NCBI RefSeq assembly: GCF_035083965.1
Contig: NC_089729.1
Span: 1,684,001 to 1,748,000 of the forward strand
Direction of reading: 5' to 3'
DNA from: Branchiostoma lanceolatum
Lineage: Eukaryota > Chordata > Leptocardii > Amphioxiformes > Branchiostomatidae
DNA: 64,000 nucleotides
This document shows positions 32,908 through 43,984 of the stretch, in pieces; within the stretch, counting starts at the first letter, position 1, and each line of letters opens with the position of its first letter. Position numbers and translations under genes: made by a program. The notes under the pieces were generated by a model. The model worked only from the letters and a program-made list of their open reading frames with translations. It was not told the DNA's origin and did not search any database.

Positions 32908-35204
32908 CTATTGGGTAAACACGGTAAAGGGAGAAGAAGGTGGTGAGCTTTCAATGGGAAACGAGGGGAAACCGAGACTAGGCGAGTCCGGAGTGAGGTG
33001 TGAGGGAGGACTTGGTTGGGAGAAAGACTCGCGTTCCGAATTGGAACTGGATCCGGAGTGGCGAAGTCCTTCCGCCAGGGAGTTGGTGCCATGAGAAAAA
33101 GAAATGGTTGATAAAGGGGATCGGGAAGTGGGAGTGTTACGGACAGAGGGGGAATAGTTAGAGAAGGGGAGACCAGGACTGGTAATGGGAGACGAGCACG
33201 GACTTTGGGATGTTGGTGAAGACGTTGGGAGGGTGTCCTGGGAGAGAGACTGAGATGGGGAGAGGCTGGTTGGTGGGGAAAAGGCAAGACTAGGCGTTGA
33301 CGGAGAGGGAGGTAAATAAAGACTATTAGGAATTATTTCCTTCAAATAAATCGGAATTTTGTTGATGCGGTGTTGCATCCATGCAGGAGAGCGTGGCTGC
33401 GAACCCCTGTTATTCTGGTCCACCGGTGAGTAGGGGTGGCTCCTTACTTCTCTCCGCCCCTTCGCCCCTGGCGACCGTGTCCCATGCCTACCTGACAGCT
33501 CGCTCTCTGTATTGCTGGTGGCAACACTGGAGATGCTTGCTGCCGGGCTGGCAGCTCTTTCATCCAAACCCAGCTGATCCTTACACCATTCATACTCGGA
33601 CTCAATTTTTTCAATGAACATTGCCTTTAATGCGTTTTTCCTGAGTTCAATGTCCAGCAGGACGTTTTCCTTGCCTCCCACGTCACCGGCGGATGCGTCG
33701 AAGCTCTTCAGCATCTTCCTGTTGTCTCTTACAAAGGCCGTGACCTCACGTCTGATGACAGAAGCGTCAGCAACTATTGATGAAACTCTACAAGACAAAG
33801 TGAATGAAAAGATGTCTTAAGTAAAAGCATGGTGATATGGTAGTTAGGTATCTTACGGACGTTTTAAAAGTTTTAGGGAAACACTGTGCACACAAACCAT
33901 GACGTCCCTCCAACGAATGACAATGCTTGCAGATTCATGTAAATAGTAGGTTGACTTATAAAACTTTGTTTTTCAGGTACTGAAATATAAAGATTCATAC
34001 CTATTCTCATTTGGGCATAAATTACATCATGTATACATATCTCTATGTATGACACATATCACAGTATGAGACTACTTGTCCCCCTTCAAGAAATTGGGCA
34101 TCCTTACCAGTGTGTTCTGGACCTTTGATTACACAAGCTTGATTGTTTACGACCTTGTGACCGACTGACCTGTGACCTTTTTGGCTAGATTATCTAAGAC
34201 CATGTGACCGACTGACCTGTGACCCCCATGGCTAGATCTTTTACGACCTTGGGACCAACTGACATGTGACCCTTGTGGCTAGATTGTTTACGACCTTGTA
34301 ACCGACTGACCTGTGACCCCCGTGACCTTCCTTGTTGCACGTCCGGCACAGCAGCTGCACACAGTCGTCACAGTGGAGCCTGATCTTCTCGTTATGGTCG
34401 GTGCACCTGGATTAAAAAAAGAGTCTTACTGAAATATCAAAAAAAGATTTCCGATTCTAGAACCTAAAAGACAAAATATACAAGTTTGTCCACGCAGAGG
34501 TTGGTGGGGATGATTGTGACCATATGCCCCGTTTTCTGTCCACATGTCCCACATAGCAGAGGAGAGCAGAGACCTTTCTGAGGAAATCAAAAGCAGATGT
34601 ACTGAACTTTCTTCCAGTTCATTGAGAGTACGCACGGACTCGACGCACTCTCCTAGAAACACGTCCAGCAACACGCAAGCTAAAGTCACATTAACTCCTA
34701 ACTGAACCAAATGAAACCCCGGCACCAATTGCAGGAGACCACGTTTAGCGATATGATAGACGTTAAAGAAGGACACAACAACAACAACAACAACACTTCT
34801 AGGCACGGCACTACTATAAGAAGGTCACAGTCTTCCCCCACCAACATCCGCTTTTTAAAAGTAATATTTAGTACCCCATACTAAATGCCATCGCGTGAAT
34901 GCTGTCAAGGGTCGCATTAAATGTCCAACCTGTGCAGTATGTCCGCCAACTCGGGATTCGTCTCTTTCAAGACGTGCCGGAAATTGCCGAACGCCTCCTG
35001 CCCCTTGGTGCTCACCAGGTCGATCAGCGCCCTGGCGCGGTCCTGTGGAGTCACCTCACCTCCTCACACTCACCTCACCTCCTCACACTCTTCTGTAGTC
35101 AGCTGGTTTGTCTGAATAAGTCTGTCCAAAAACGGCTCCACAAACCGGATGGTCTTAACCAACTCCTCGCGGTTTGCAGTCAGCAGGGTCGACTCGGCCG
35201 CCAT
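32908..35204 (-). CDS. CARD/B-box gene C (Ser/Pro-tail type), CARD exon interrupted
   Basis: Exons 34930-35204 (CARD), 34311-34406 (B-box2) and 32908-33787 (293 codons). The B-box2 is CTDHNEKIRLHCDDCVQLLC plus RTC and H-x2-H. Exon 3 has the paralogous helical region (ADASVIRREVTAFVRDNRKM, IESEYEWCKDQLGLDERAAS), the SPAASISS linker also seen in A and B, then a Ser/Pro-rich tail with no NHL repeats. The CARD exon is 275 nt against 263 in D: a 12-nt local duplication of gaggtgag-type sequence puts in-frame TGA codons after residue 44, although length stays a multiple of three. The tail also ends early compared with D; sequence like D's last residues persists in another frame near 32760-32850. 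It looks like a decaying paralogue or null allele. Confidence 0.7.
34140..34310 (-). repeat. minisatellite of splice-donor copies after the gene C B-box exon
   Basis: About three copies of a 46-49 bp unit directly follow the true donor (exon ends 34311). On the minus strand each unit repeats the exon's last bases and donor (GGGTCACAG then GTCAGTCGGTCACA), then a spacer with AATCTAGCCA. Confidence 0.85.
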
Positions 35205-35401
35205 TTTCGTCTGCTGTCTGCCTTTCGATCTGTCGTGGACTTTGAAACGTGAGAACCTTCTACCCAGTGTACTTTGAATGAGGGAGAAAGTTTAACTTGA
35301 TGTCAATATGCTAGCCCTTTTCAGGTCAACACAAAAGGCGAGAGAACAAAGGATTTTGCTTTGTGACAAACTCTCTTCTTTCCAGCCAGCAGACCCGGGC
35401 A

Positions 35402-35426
35402 CGAGTCGGGGAATCCCCTTCGTCAT
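35402..35426 (-). promoter_or_regulatory. upstream kappaB-type site of CARD gene C
   Basis: Palindrome ggggaatcccc at 35408-35418, within cgagtcggggaatccccttc. It lies 204 bp upstream of the CARD start codon and is embedded in a block conserved with gene D. Confidence 0.6.
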
Positions 35427-36004
35427 GCGGAAGTTCCAGGTCACTGGGATAGACGGAGGGTCAGGTCATCACAATGACCTAGACCCGACACCGCGGGAAA
35501 ATTTGAAACGTAATACATCAGTTGACGGCAGTGGCAGACTTTCAATGTAGAGATAAACAAACTTGCATTGGAAATAGAAGAAGAATTCATTCACTCTGAA
35601 CCTAATAATGAATATAGTGTAGTGACTAGAATAAGGTTGGAAATGTTGAGTTTTAAATGATCATAAGTGCTTTTGTAGGTGAAAAATTAGATTAATCAAA
35701 TTCTATTATTTTGCCTTTCAGAAGAGCTCATTCTTTCATATCAAATAGTATTCTACTGTGGAAACAATGCGTTGTTGTTGCTGACAAGTGTATCTTCACA
35801 TCAAACTTCTGATAAGCCAAACCACCTCGAACCACCTGTACTATGTCAAGTGAATCCCCCTCTACTCGGCTGGGGTTGATATGGTCATCACCATGTCAAC
35901 ATGACGTCAGTACAGGCTGTCAGACCCATCAACAGGGTCCTAGCTTGGCTCTGTGTTGTTTAGGTCTTGTGCTTTTCAATTGTACAATGAATGAAGAACT
36001 GGTT

Positions 36005-36250
36005 TCAAACTGTTTTTATTAGGATTCTCCATTAGTAAATTACACAGTGAAACGTAACAAATGTACTCACTAATCTCCCTATAGTCCTCTTCTAATACAA
36101 TAGAAATAGATACAATAAAATGAGACGTTACCAATTTGATAACAATATTGAAACATTAAGAATACAGATGACTGTACCTGTATTACCTTAACTAAGCTTA
36201 CACAAGACTAGCTAGACTTACACATTACCTTGATGAACCTATCGACAAGA
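36005..36250. repeat. 3' flank block of gene D, single copy of the gene C repeat
   Basis: Matches the blocks at about 31492 and 31737 (gattctccattagta, tctaatacaatagaaatag). It documents that C and D arose by duplication of a unit that includes their 3' flank. Confidence 0.7.
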
Positions 36251-37089
36251 TACAAATGTAACAGAGTAATTCACCTTTTCAATTGAATATGATAATGCTA
36301 AAAAGTAACCACATTTTGAACTGATTCAAAACATTCATGATTAACACCTTACCACTCATTTATTGCTCCAATTTGAAACCCACGAGGGAAAAGGATTTTT
36401 AAAAAGCTTAAAAGCGTACTTCACCTAGCCAGTAAGAGTCAAGCTTGTTAGCTCTGACATCATATCTCTTTCTCATGACATACATTAGTCTACTAAACTG
36501 CACCTGACTGTAATTCAATGTCAGTTTTTAATCAGAGTTGTAATTGCGTAATGAAATAAAAACGGTGATTTAATATTGCTACTACAACAGTTATTGCTGC
36601 TTTGCCATTTTGTGTAAGCAATGTGCAAGCATTGCCAAGCAATTGAAACAAAAAAAAACTAAAATAGAACTGAAATCTCAGCTACAGGCGGCATTATATA
36701 CAGTATTAGCTAACGTTTGATATCAAATTAACTTTTACATTTTTTGTTCATCTACATACTGTGTAGTATCAATTCACCGTATTTGTTGTGCCTCGTTACG
36801 TAATTACATAATCTATAGCCGTTATGACATACATACATACATCCACATCAGCATTTTACCTTCCAGTCTATTGCGCTTGTGAACAGACATGAAAACAACC
36901 TTAAGAGACATGATCCACAAAGAAAATGGTGACAAAGAGATTTGAAAAAGATTTTGTTGAGGTGTGAAGAACAGTTCCAAAGATCCCTACTGATGGAGTA
37001 TTGTTTTCTTTAAATATTAGTTCTTGTTTGCTACAGCACTTCGAATCTGAGTATACATACAGTTTGTGTTTTCCCTCTACAATTACCAA

Positions 37090-39874
37090 CTATTCTTTGT
37101 CTCTGTCTCTCTTTTCTATTGCTCTCGCTTCTTGTATCACCCTATCTGCTATTTGTAACCATGCTAGTGAGCCAGCCGAGGGATTAACTCTCCTGAAGCT
37201 AGGTGGGAATGATGGTCCAGGAGTAACAATGGGAAACGTGGGGAAACCAAGACTAGGCGAGTCGGGCGTGAGGTGCGAGGGAGGACTGAGTTGGGAGAAA
37301 GACTCGCGTTGCGAATTGGACACTGGATGCGGAGTGGCGAAGTCCTTGTGCCGGGGGTTGGTGTCATGAGAAAAAGAAATGGGTGATAAAGGGGAGCGGG
37401 AAGTGGGAGTGTTACGGGCGGAGAGGGAGAAGGGGAGCCCGGGACTGGTACTTGGAGACAGGTACAGGTTTAGGGATGGCGATACAGACGGGGTGAGGAA
37501 GTCTAGGGATGGAGACTGAGTCTGAGATGGGGAGAGGCTGATTGGTGGGGAAAAGGCAACACTGGGCGGTGTTGGAGAGGGAGGTAAATAAAGATGAATC
37601 ATCTCCTTCAAAGAACTCGGCATTCTGTTGACACGGTGTTGCATCCGTGCAGGAGAGCGTGGCTGTGTACCCCAGTTATTCTGGTCCACCGGTGAGTAGG
37701 GGTGGCTCCTTACTCCTCTCCAGCTCCTCGCCCCTGGCGACCGTGGTGACCGCGCCCCAGGCCTGCCCGACAGCTCACTCTCTGTATTGCTGGTGGCAAC
37801 ACTGGAGATGCTTGCTGCTGGGCTGGCAGCTCTTTCATCCAAACCCAGCTGATCCTTACACCACTCGTACTCTGATTCAATTTTTGCAATGAACATTGCC
37901 TTGAGTGCGTTTTTCCTTAGTTCAATGTCCAGCAACAGGCTTTTCCTGACTTCCACGTCACTGACGTTTGCGTCACTAGCGTTGGTGTCACTGGCGTTGG
38001 CGTCACTGGTGTTGGCGTCGCTGGCGTTGAAGTTTTTCAGCATCTTCCTGTTGTCTCTTACAAAGGCCGTGACTTCCCGTCTGATGACACGCGCGTCAGC
38101 GACTATCGATGAAACTCTATAAGACAAATTAAAAGAATAATATTTCACAAGAAGCAGCATATGCTTAATATAAAAGAATGAATCATTGCTTCGAAGTATC
38201 CAGACGTTTCCAGGTAACATCATGCATGTATGCAATTGCATTCGTGCATTACATCAATTTTACTATGGATTCACTTAAATTTATAAGTTATAGGCAAATG
38301 TACAAACCTTTTGTCATTGTTTTGATATTTGTGAGGAGAAAGTATCATATAAGCATGTTCCATTTTAGCCTATCCTTTATTAACGATTGTAGATAAAATT
38401 AAATGAACCTTTTCATATCCGCTTGAACTTGAATTCATACCTATCTCATTTTGACATGAAATCTATTAGGTATACATAGTTTTTTGTAATCACTGTTGTA
38501 ATATTGGACTGTTCCCTTCAACAAATTCGGCATCCGTGCCTGTATAGTCTGGCCAATTGATTGCACAAGTTGGATTATCTACGGTATCCATGGCCGACTT
38601 TTCTGTGGCCCTTGTGGTAGGACCTTGTGACCGACAGACTTATGACCCCTATGGCTAGATTGTTTACGTCCTTGTGACCGACTGACCTGTGACCCCTGTG
38701 GCTGGATTGTTTACGTCCTTTTGATCGACTGACCTGTGACCCTTGTGGCTAGATTATCTAAGACCATGTGACCGACTGACCTTTGACCCCTATGGCTAGA
38801 TTGTTTACCTCCTTGTAACCGACTGACCTGTGACCCCTGTGGCTGGATTGTTTACGTCCTTTTGACCGACTGACCTGTGACCCTTGTGGTTAGATTATCT
38901 AAGACCATGTGACCGACTGACCTGTGACCCCTATGGCTAGATTGTTTACGACATTGTGACCGACTGACCTGTGACCCTTGTGGCTAGATTATGACCCACG
39001 CTGAGCTGTGACCCTTGTGGCAAGATAATTTACGGTCATGGGCCGAATGACTGACCTGTGACCCTTATGGCTAGATTATCTATGACCATGTGACCGACTG
39101 ACCTGTGACCCCTATGGCTAGATTGTTTACGAACTTGTGACCGACTGACCTGTGACCCCTGTGACCTTCCTTGTTGCACGTCCGGCACAGCAGCTGCACA
39201 CAATCGTCACAGTGGAGCCTGATCTTCTCGTTATGGTCGGTGCACCTGGATGAACAAAATTAGTGTTATTGTATCGGATCATTTTGATACAAGAGAGACT
39301 TCCAATTCCACTATTTAAAAGGCAAGGAAAAACTTGGACAAAACATATAAATGTGAAGGGGCTATAAAATTGTTTATTTTGTCCAAACTGACCCCTGCTC
39401 TTCATGCAGAGGTTGGCGGGGAAGATTGTGACCTTCTTATCATGCGCCCTATTTTCTTTCAGTGGAGGTAGGGGAGGGGCATATGATATTAATTAAGATG
39501 GTTACAATCTTCGCCACCAACCTCAGGCTGGAGAGTATAGCTCTTCATAATGAATGCCAGCGCTCGATTGGCATCAATGGTTGACTTGATTAAGTTAAAT
39601 GTCCCACCAACCTGTGCAGTATATCCGCCAACTCGGGATTCGTCTCTTTCAAGACGTGCCGGAAATTGCCGAACGCCTCCTGCCCCTTGGTGCTCACCAG
39701 GTCGATCAGCGCCCTGGCCCGGTCCTGAGGAGTCCTCCCACTCCTCACCTCCTCACACTCTTCTGTAGTCAGCTGGTTAGTCTGAATAAGTCTGTCCAGA
39801 AACGGCTCCACAAACCGGATGTTCTTAACAAGCTCCTCTCGGTTTGCAGTCAGCAGGGTCGACTCGGCCGCCAT
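37090..39874 (-). CDS. CARD/B-box gene D: intact CARD - B-box2 - coiled coil - Ser/Pro tail
   Basis: Exons 39612-39874, 39150-39245 and 37090-38116 join in phase for 461 aa. Residues 1-88 are a CARD (LLTANREELVKNIRFVEPFL, TPQDRARALIDLVSTKGQEA, FGNFRHVLKETNPEL). A B-box2 follows (CTDHNEKIRLHCDDCVQLLC, RTC, H-x2-H). Exon 3 has the helical region (IVADARVIRREVTAFVRDNR, IESEYEWCKDQLGLDERAAS) interrupted by a short (N/T-A-S-D)n repeat that gene C lacks. It continues with SPAASISS and a long Ser/Pro-rich, probably disordered tail with many SP motifs, ending in a charged helix (ADRVIQEARAIEKRDRDKE). Compared with A/B the NHL propeller is replaced. The SP sites could be phosphorylated, and an adaptor or scaffold role is inferred. 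No RING or catalytic domain was seen. Confidence 0.82.
38560..39149 (-). repeat. large minisatellite of splice-donor copies after the gene D B-box exon
   Basis: About eleven to twelve copies of a 47-49 bp unit directly follow the true donor (exon ends 39150). Most keep the minus-strand core GGTCACAGGTCAGTCGGTCA, i.e. the end of the exon plus a GT donor. Variation between units (agattgttta or agattatcta spacers) suggests a two-unit higher-order pattern. Confidence 0.9.
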
Positions 39875-40089
39875 TTTCGTCTACTGTCTGCCTTTCGATC
39901 TGTCGTGGTATGAAACGTGAGAACCTTCTACTCAGTGTACTTTGAATGGGGGAGAAAGTGTACTTTGAATGGGGGAGAAAGTAGGACTTGATGTCTCTAT
40001 GCTAGCCCCTTTCAGGTCAAAACAAAAGGCGAGGGAACAAAAGGTTTTGCTTTGTGAGAAACTCTCTTCTTTGCAGCCAGCGGACTGGA

Positions 40090-40170
40090 GCACGAGTCGG
40101 GGATTCCCCTTCGTCATGCGGAAGTCCCAGGTTCAGAGACGAAAGGTCATCAGTGAAAGGTCATCACCAT
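40090..40170 (-). promoter_or_regulatory. upstream kappaB-type site of CARD gene D
   Basis: ggggattcccc at 40099-40109 in cgagtcggggattccccttc, the same block as gene C with a central A to T change that keeps the palindrome class. It lies 225 bp upstream of the CARD start codon. Confidence 0.6.
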
Positions 40171-40639
40171 GGCTTTGGCCTACTACCGCGGGAAAATTCA
40201 AAACATTGTTATCAGTCTACTGTGATGCACACCTTTCATGTGGAACAAAAGACTACCTGGTCATCAAAGACGATGTATAAAATGTCCAACCTGGCGCAAA
40301 GACGTCGATGCCGCATATTTTATGCTTCTACGGCTGCAGTACCGACCGGTGTTGTTGAGGGGCGCTGTCTTCGTTTACTGCGTATTTGACAGTTGCCTTT
40401 GGTAGAGACGTTTCTGCAGTAAACACGTACACGATAATGAGTTTCTAGACAAATGTTATTATATACAAATAACGATTTGTAATTCGTACTTCAAAATGTT
40501 TTTCAGAACGTTGTGTACCTTGGAAACCTGATGTTATTGCCTTTATACCAGTCTTCATGCCTTTACAGTTGTAATCTTCGGTGCTAGGTAGGTAAACATC
40601 GGAACGAATCCTTTTCCTCTTGATATGCCTCTCTATTTT

Positions 40640-41150
40640 TATTTCATAGTCTGTAAACCCCCTAGTAGGGGTATCGCACAGACGGGGTGAGGCGCAGCTG
40701 CAGTGTCCGGGCTACGGGTGTGACGACAGCAGCCTGCTCTTGAAGGTGTCCAGTGAGGGGCTGTCTACTACGTGGGCGGAGAGGTTGTTCCACTCAAGTA
40801 TTGTCCTGGCAAAGTAGGCGAATTTCGCAGTGTCACACTTGGGTTGAAGGGTTCTGTACTTATGGGCGTGGTTGGCACGGGTACGTGCGTGTACTGGGGT
40901 GAGACGAGTGGGCGGGACAGCAACAAGACCGTTTGTGATCTTGTACATCATAACCAGACGTGCGTCCTGACGTCTAGTCTGGAGTGACGGCCATTTCAGG
41001 TCCCGGAGGAGCGCTGTGATGCTGACATCTTGTCGTCTGTAGTTGCTGGTCACGAAGCGGGCAGCACGTCTGTTGACCATCTCCAGTGCATCGATGTCCT
41101 TTTGCCGAAAAGGATCCCAGACGAACTTGTGGTGCCTCTTTGGCACCATA
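40640..41150 (-). mobile_element. 5'-truncated non-LTR retrotransposon (LINE), reverse transcriptase C-terminal fragment
   Basis: An open frame at 40712-41149 reads FVWDPFRQKDIDALEMVNRR, AARFVTSNYRR and LEWNNLSAHVVDSPSLDTFK. This is the typical C-terminal end of Jockey/CR1-like LINE reverse transcriptases. A minus-strand AAATAAAAATAG end lies near 40645. The catalytic part is absent, so it is a dead 5'-truncated copy. Confidence 0.85.
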
Positions 41151-41204
41151 AGTTATTAGACAGCCACAAACGTGTCAAGCCTTTGGTATGATGTTCCAAC
41201 GTGA

Positions 41205-41400
41205 AAACTAAACCAACCAACTAACCAACCTACCAATCATTTCTTTATTTTCGTTCAAATGCATGCCAGGTATACATAACAAGTCTAGCCCTAATAATTT
41301 GAGCGCTTGCCACTGTGCTCTCCTGAGCACCAACAAAATCGTCCGATGTAATCTGTAGCTCTGAATGGTGGGTGCGGTAAGTACTTCATGCAATCTTTCC
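41205..41400 (-). mobile_element. LINE-like 3' end with TTGG-rich tail
   Basis: Minus strand ends AAAATAAAGAAATGATTGGT followed by TTGGT-type repeats (41208-41237 on the plus strand as accaaccaacta). This is the form of a LINE 3' terminus with a microsatellite tail. Family not determined. Confidence 0.5.
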
Positions 41401-43200
41401 CAGACGGACTCTCCTTTTGACGCAAATGGTCTCAGAAAGCCTTTACATCCTCGTTAGCTGCTTTATCCTTTCCGCTTCCACCTGCGTGAGTCACTTCATC
41501 TTATCTTCATCGATATAATACTGTGATGGTTACGATCTTGGCGCCGGATCAAAAAAGCTCTCAACTCCGGGGGCGATGGGCTCACAGGAATCTGCGTGAA
41601 AGCTAGGTGATTGCGCCAACTTAAATGTGGCGTCTCTTTTCAACTAGAGGCAGCGATCAGGTGCGACCGCTGAGAATTCAGGTCTTTGACAGATCACTCA
41701 ATGAATGATAGATAAGTAGTAATTTTAATTGTGTTTGTTTGTTTTGTGGTCTTTTAATCATACTCTTACATCTCGTTCCCGTAATGAAATCAAGGTTCAC
41801 ACAAACTTAACTCTTGTACAGTCGCTGTATGGTCGCTCATTGATTGTGGTCTAGCGGAAAGGGTATCTTAGACAACTCCTTTCGATTCCAGTAATGCAGC
41901 CACTTCTTTTCTATCAAGGCTGAGTGCTGCGGCTCATTCTGACGTCTTCAGGCAATCATAGGATTACGTGTCTGCGCGCTGATATTGCCTAAAAGCATCA
42001 AGGCTGGTTACCTTAAAGGCAAATATTCGATCCCGAAAGTCGGATTTTGAAAGTCAATCTATTAAGTCATTTCTATACATGATTAGTTCAAGCAACACTA
42101 CCACAATGTATATGATGCAAAAAAAATGACGTCGTTTCGATGTGAGAACTGCGCAAGCAATCAGCATTACTTCCATTCACTCGTTTTAATTCAGTCATTC
42201 CAACCTCATTTTGCACAGCTCCGGTGGCAGCGATCTTCAAAAGCAGGAGGTTACCATTGGTGTTCTCATCCTGATTTTATCTATGTTGATACTCCATGCC
42301 CCATAATGGTACTTATTTGGCACTTTGAACAGTAATGGCTACCTCTACCGAAATGGGACCTCAGCAACATTAGACTAGTACTACCGATTTGGCTCTATGG
42401 GTAGATTATACTCACTGAAGTCTCTTTCTGACTAGTAAGTGCCCTATTCCGGTTCTAATAATTCAGCTACGTGTAGCTTTTTTTCCACGAATCACAAACA
42501 GGCAAAACACACAATGGGTAGAGAGCCAGATGAATACAAACACACATGTCTATTATAGGTACTTTTCTAATTTTTTTTTTTTTTTTGGTAGTATCCTTCC
42601 CCGGCGAATGCTGTCGTCTGGTGTATCATTTTTAAGTTTTGTATGTTAACTATTTTGTTTTGAACTTTGTTACTTCTTTTTATATTCACAGCGCTCTGTT
42701 GTCATTTGAATTGTTATTCAGTTCTTTCTCGCTAATCCTACGTTCTTTGTTACACCTTCATTAGTTATTGTAAGCGATGGAAGAAAGCAGATATCTTAGG
42801 GCTTTCTGTGCACCACATGGAACACGATGGGAAGATAACACGTCAAGATGATCACACACCTGAGCTAAATCACCTGTCTGACGTCTTATGGGATATCAAT
42901 TATGGTGAATCTCTATTCAGAAGATTGACGGAGAGAAGAATTAAGGACGACGTATGTACTTAAGTAGGATTGACGTGTTTTACGTACAGTGCGTCAAACG
43001 GAGACTGGCGTAATATCATAAGGCTTTTCGTTAAGCCGTCATAATCCCTTAAGGCAGGACGCGTACGCGCCAAGAATGGCAGGTCTCAAATGGAGCTATT
43101 AGGCACGGGTGGAGACTTAAAGTGGATTTCACTAGCTTCATCCTGCTCTTTTGTGATTTCTACAGGCGTCTCCCGAGATAGGGAATGTATTTTCTCGGCG
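41401..43200. other. intergenic, no gene seen
   Basis: Only short, unsupported open frames. A run of about 16 T is present near 42572. No RNA gene or transposon end was recognised. Confidence 0.5.
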
Positions 43201-43208
43201 ATTACACT

Positions 43209-43703
43209 GTAATGCCGTCGTATGGATGTTTTAGGAGATTACACTCTTTGATTGTGCGATGTGTGTATGAACCACCGAACTTCTGCCTTTCTTAAAAGTA
43301 ACGAAGCATTGCTGTAGGTTTTTGACAACAAGAGTCTTGATACGTTTCGTCACGTTCAATGATAAAAAAACTTCATATCTGGCGAAAGACGAATGGTCAA
43401 CTATTCAACGGGCGCAGCTTGTAAATGTCTGAAGGTCACCACTTCGTCTTTAATGCCGTCGTTTGCATGTTTTGCCAGATTGCAATCTTTGATTGTGCGG
43501 TGCATGTATGAACCACCTACCCACTGAATGTCTTAAAAAGGAAGGGACTTTACCATTAGTGTAGGTTTTTCCTAGCTCGTCTGACAAAAGGACGTTTAAT
43601 CTGTTTCGTCCCATACAATGAAAAGAAAACTTCATATCTGGCGAAAGAGGAATGGTCAACTATTCAACGGTTGCAGCTTCTAAAGGTCACTACTTCGTCA
43701 TTA
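43209..43703. repeat. tandem duplication, two units of about 245 bp
   Basis: Unit 1 (about 43209-43449) and unit 2 (about 43450-43703) share taatgccgtcgt, ctttgattgtgcg, gtatgaaccacc and aatggtcaactattcaacgg in order. Divergence is moderate. No coding signal in either. Confidence 0.8.
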
Positions 43704-43984
43704 CCCACAGTAGGTTAATTTGTGTGACTATAGAGCAGAAACAAACACGACGAACCCTTTCTTGACCGACATCCTTCAAAGTCCTTCTTACACTATTTGT
43801 TCGGAGATATGGTGGATGACGTTCCAGATGCATTTTCAAAGAGAAATAAAGTCGTCTATTCGTCATATCTATCTTCCAAATGTCACACGAGCCAGGTGAG
43901 AAGCATGGCGAGCTATCTGACGGGGATTAATTGTTGCGAGTTCGGACTAAAATGTCACCAAGTCTGATACTGTACATCACCCGG

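Noticed and set aside
32583-33287. Pro/Ser-rich open frame of 234 aa on the minus strand
   Set aside because: Out-of-frame shadow of the gene C last exon; only its end, in another frame, echoes the gene D C terminus.
34426-34806. Minus-strand 126-aa frame beginning MPRSVVVVVVV
   Set aside because: Intronic in gene C, started by a GTT repeat, with no paralogue in gene D.
38560-39149. Regularly spaced repeats resembling a CRISPR array
   Set aside because: Units differ from each other along their whole length, there are no unique spacers, and the array is the intron-side copy of a splice donor in a eukaryotic gene.
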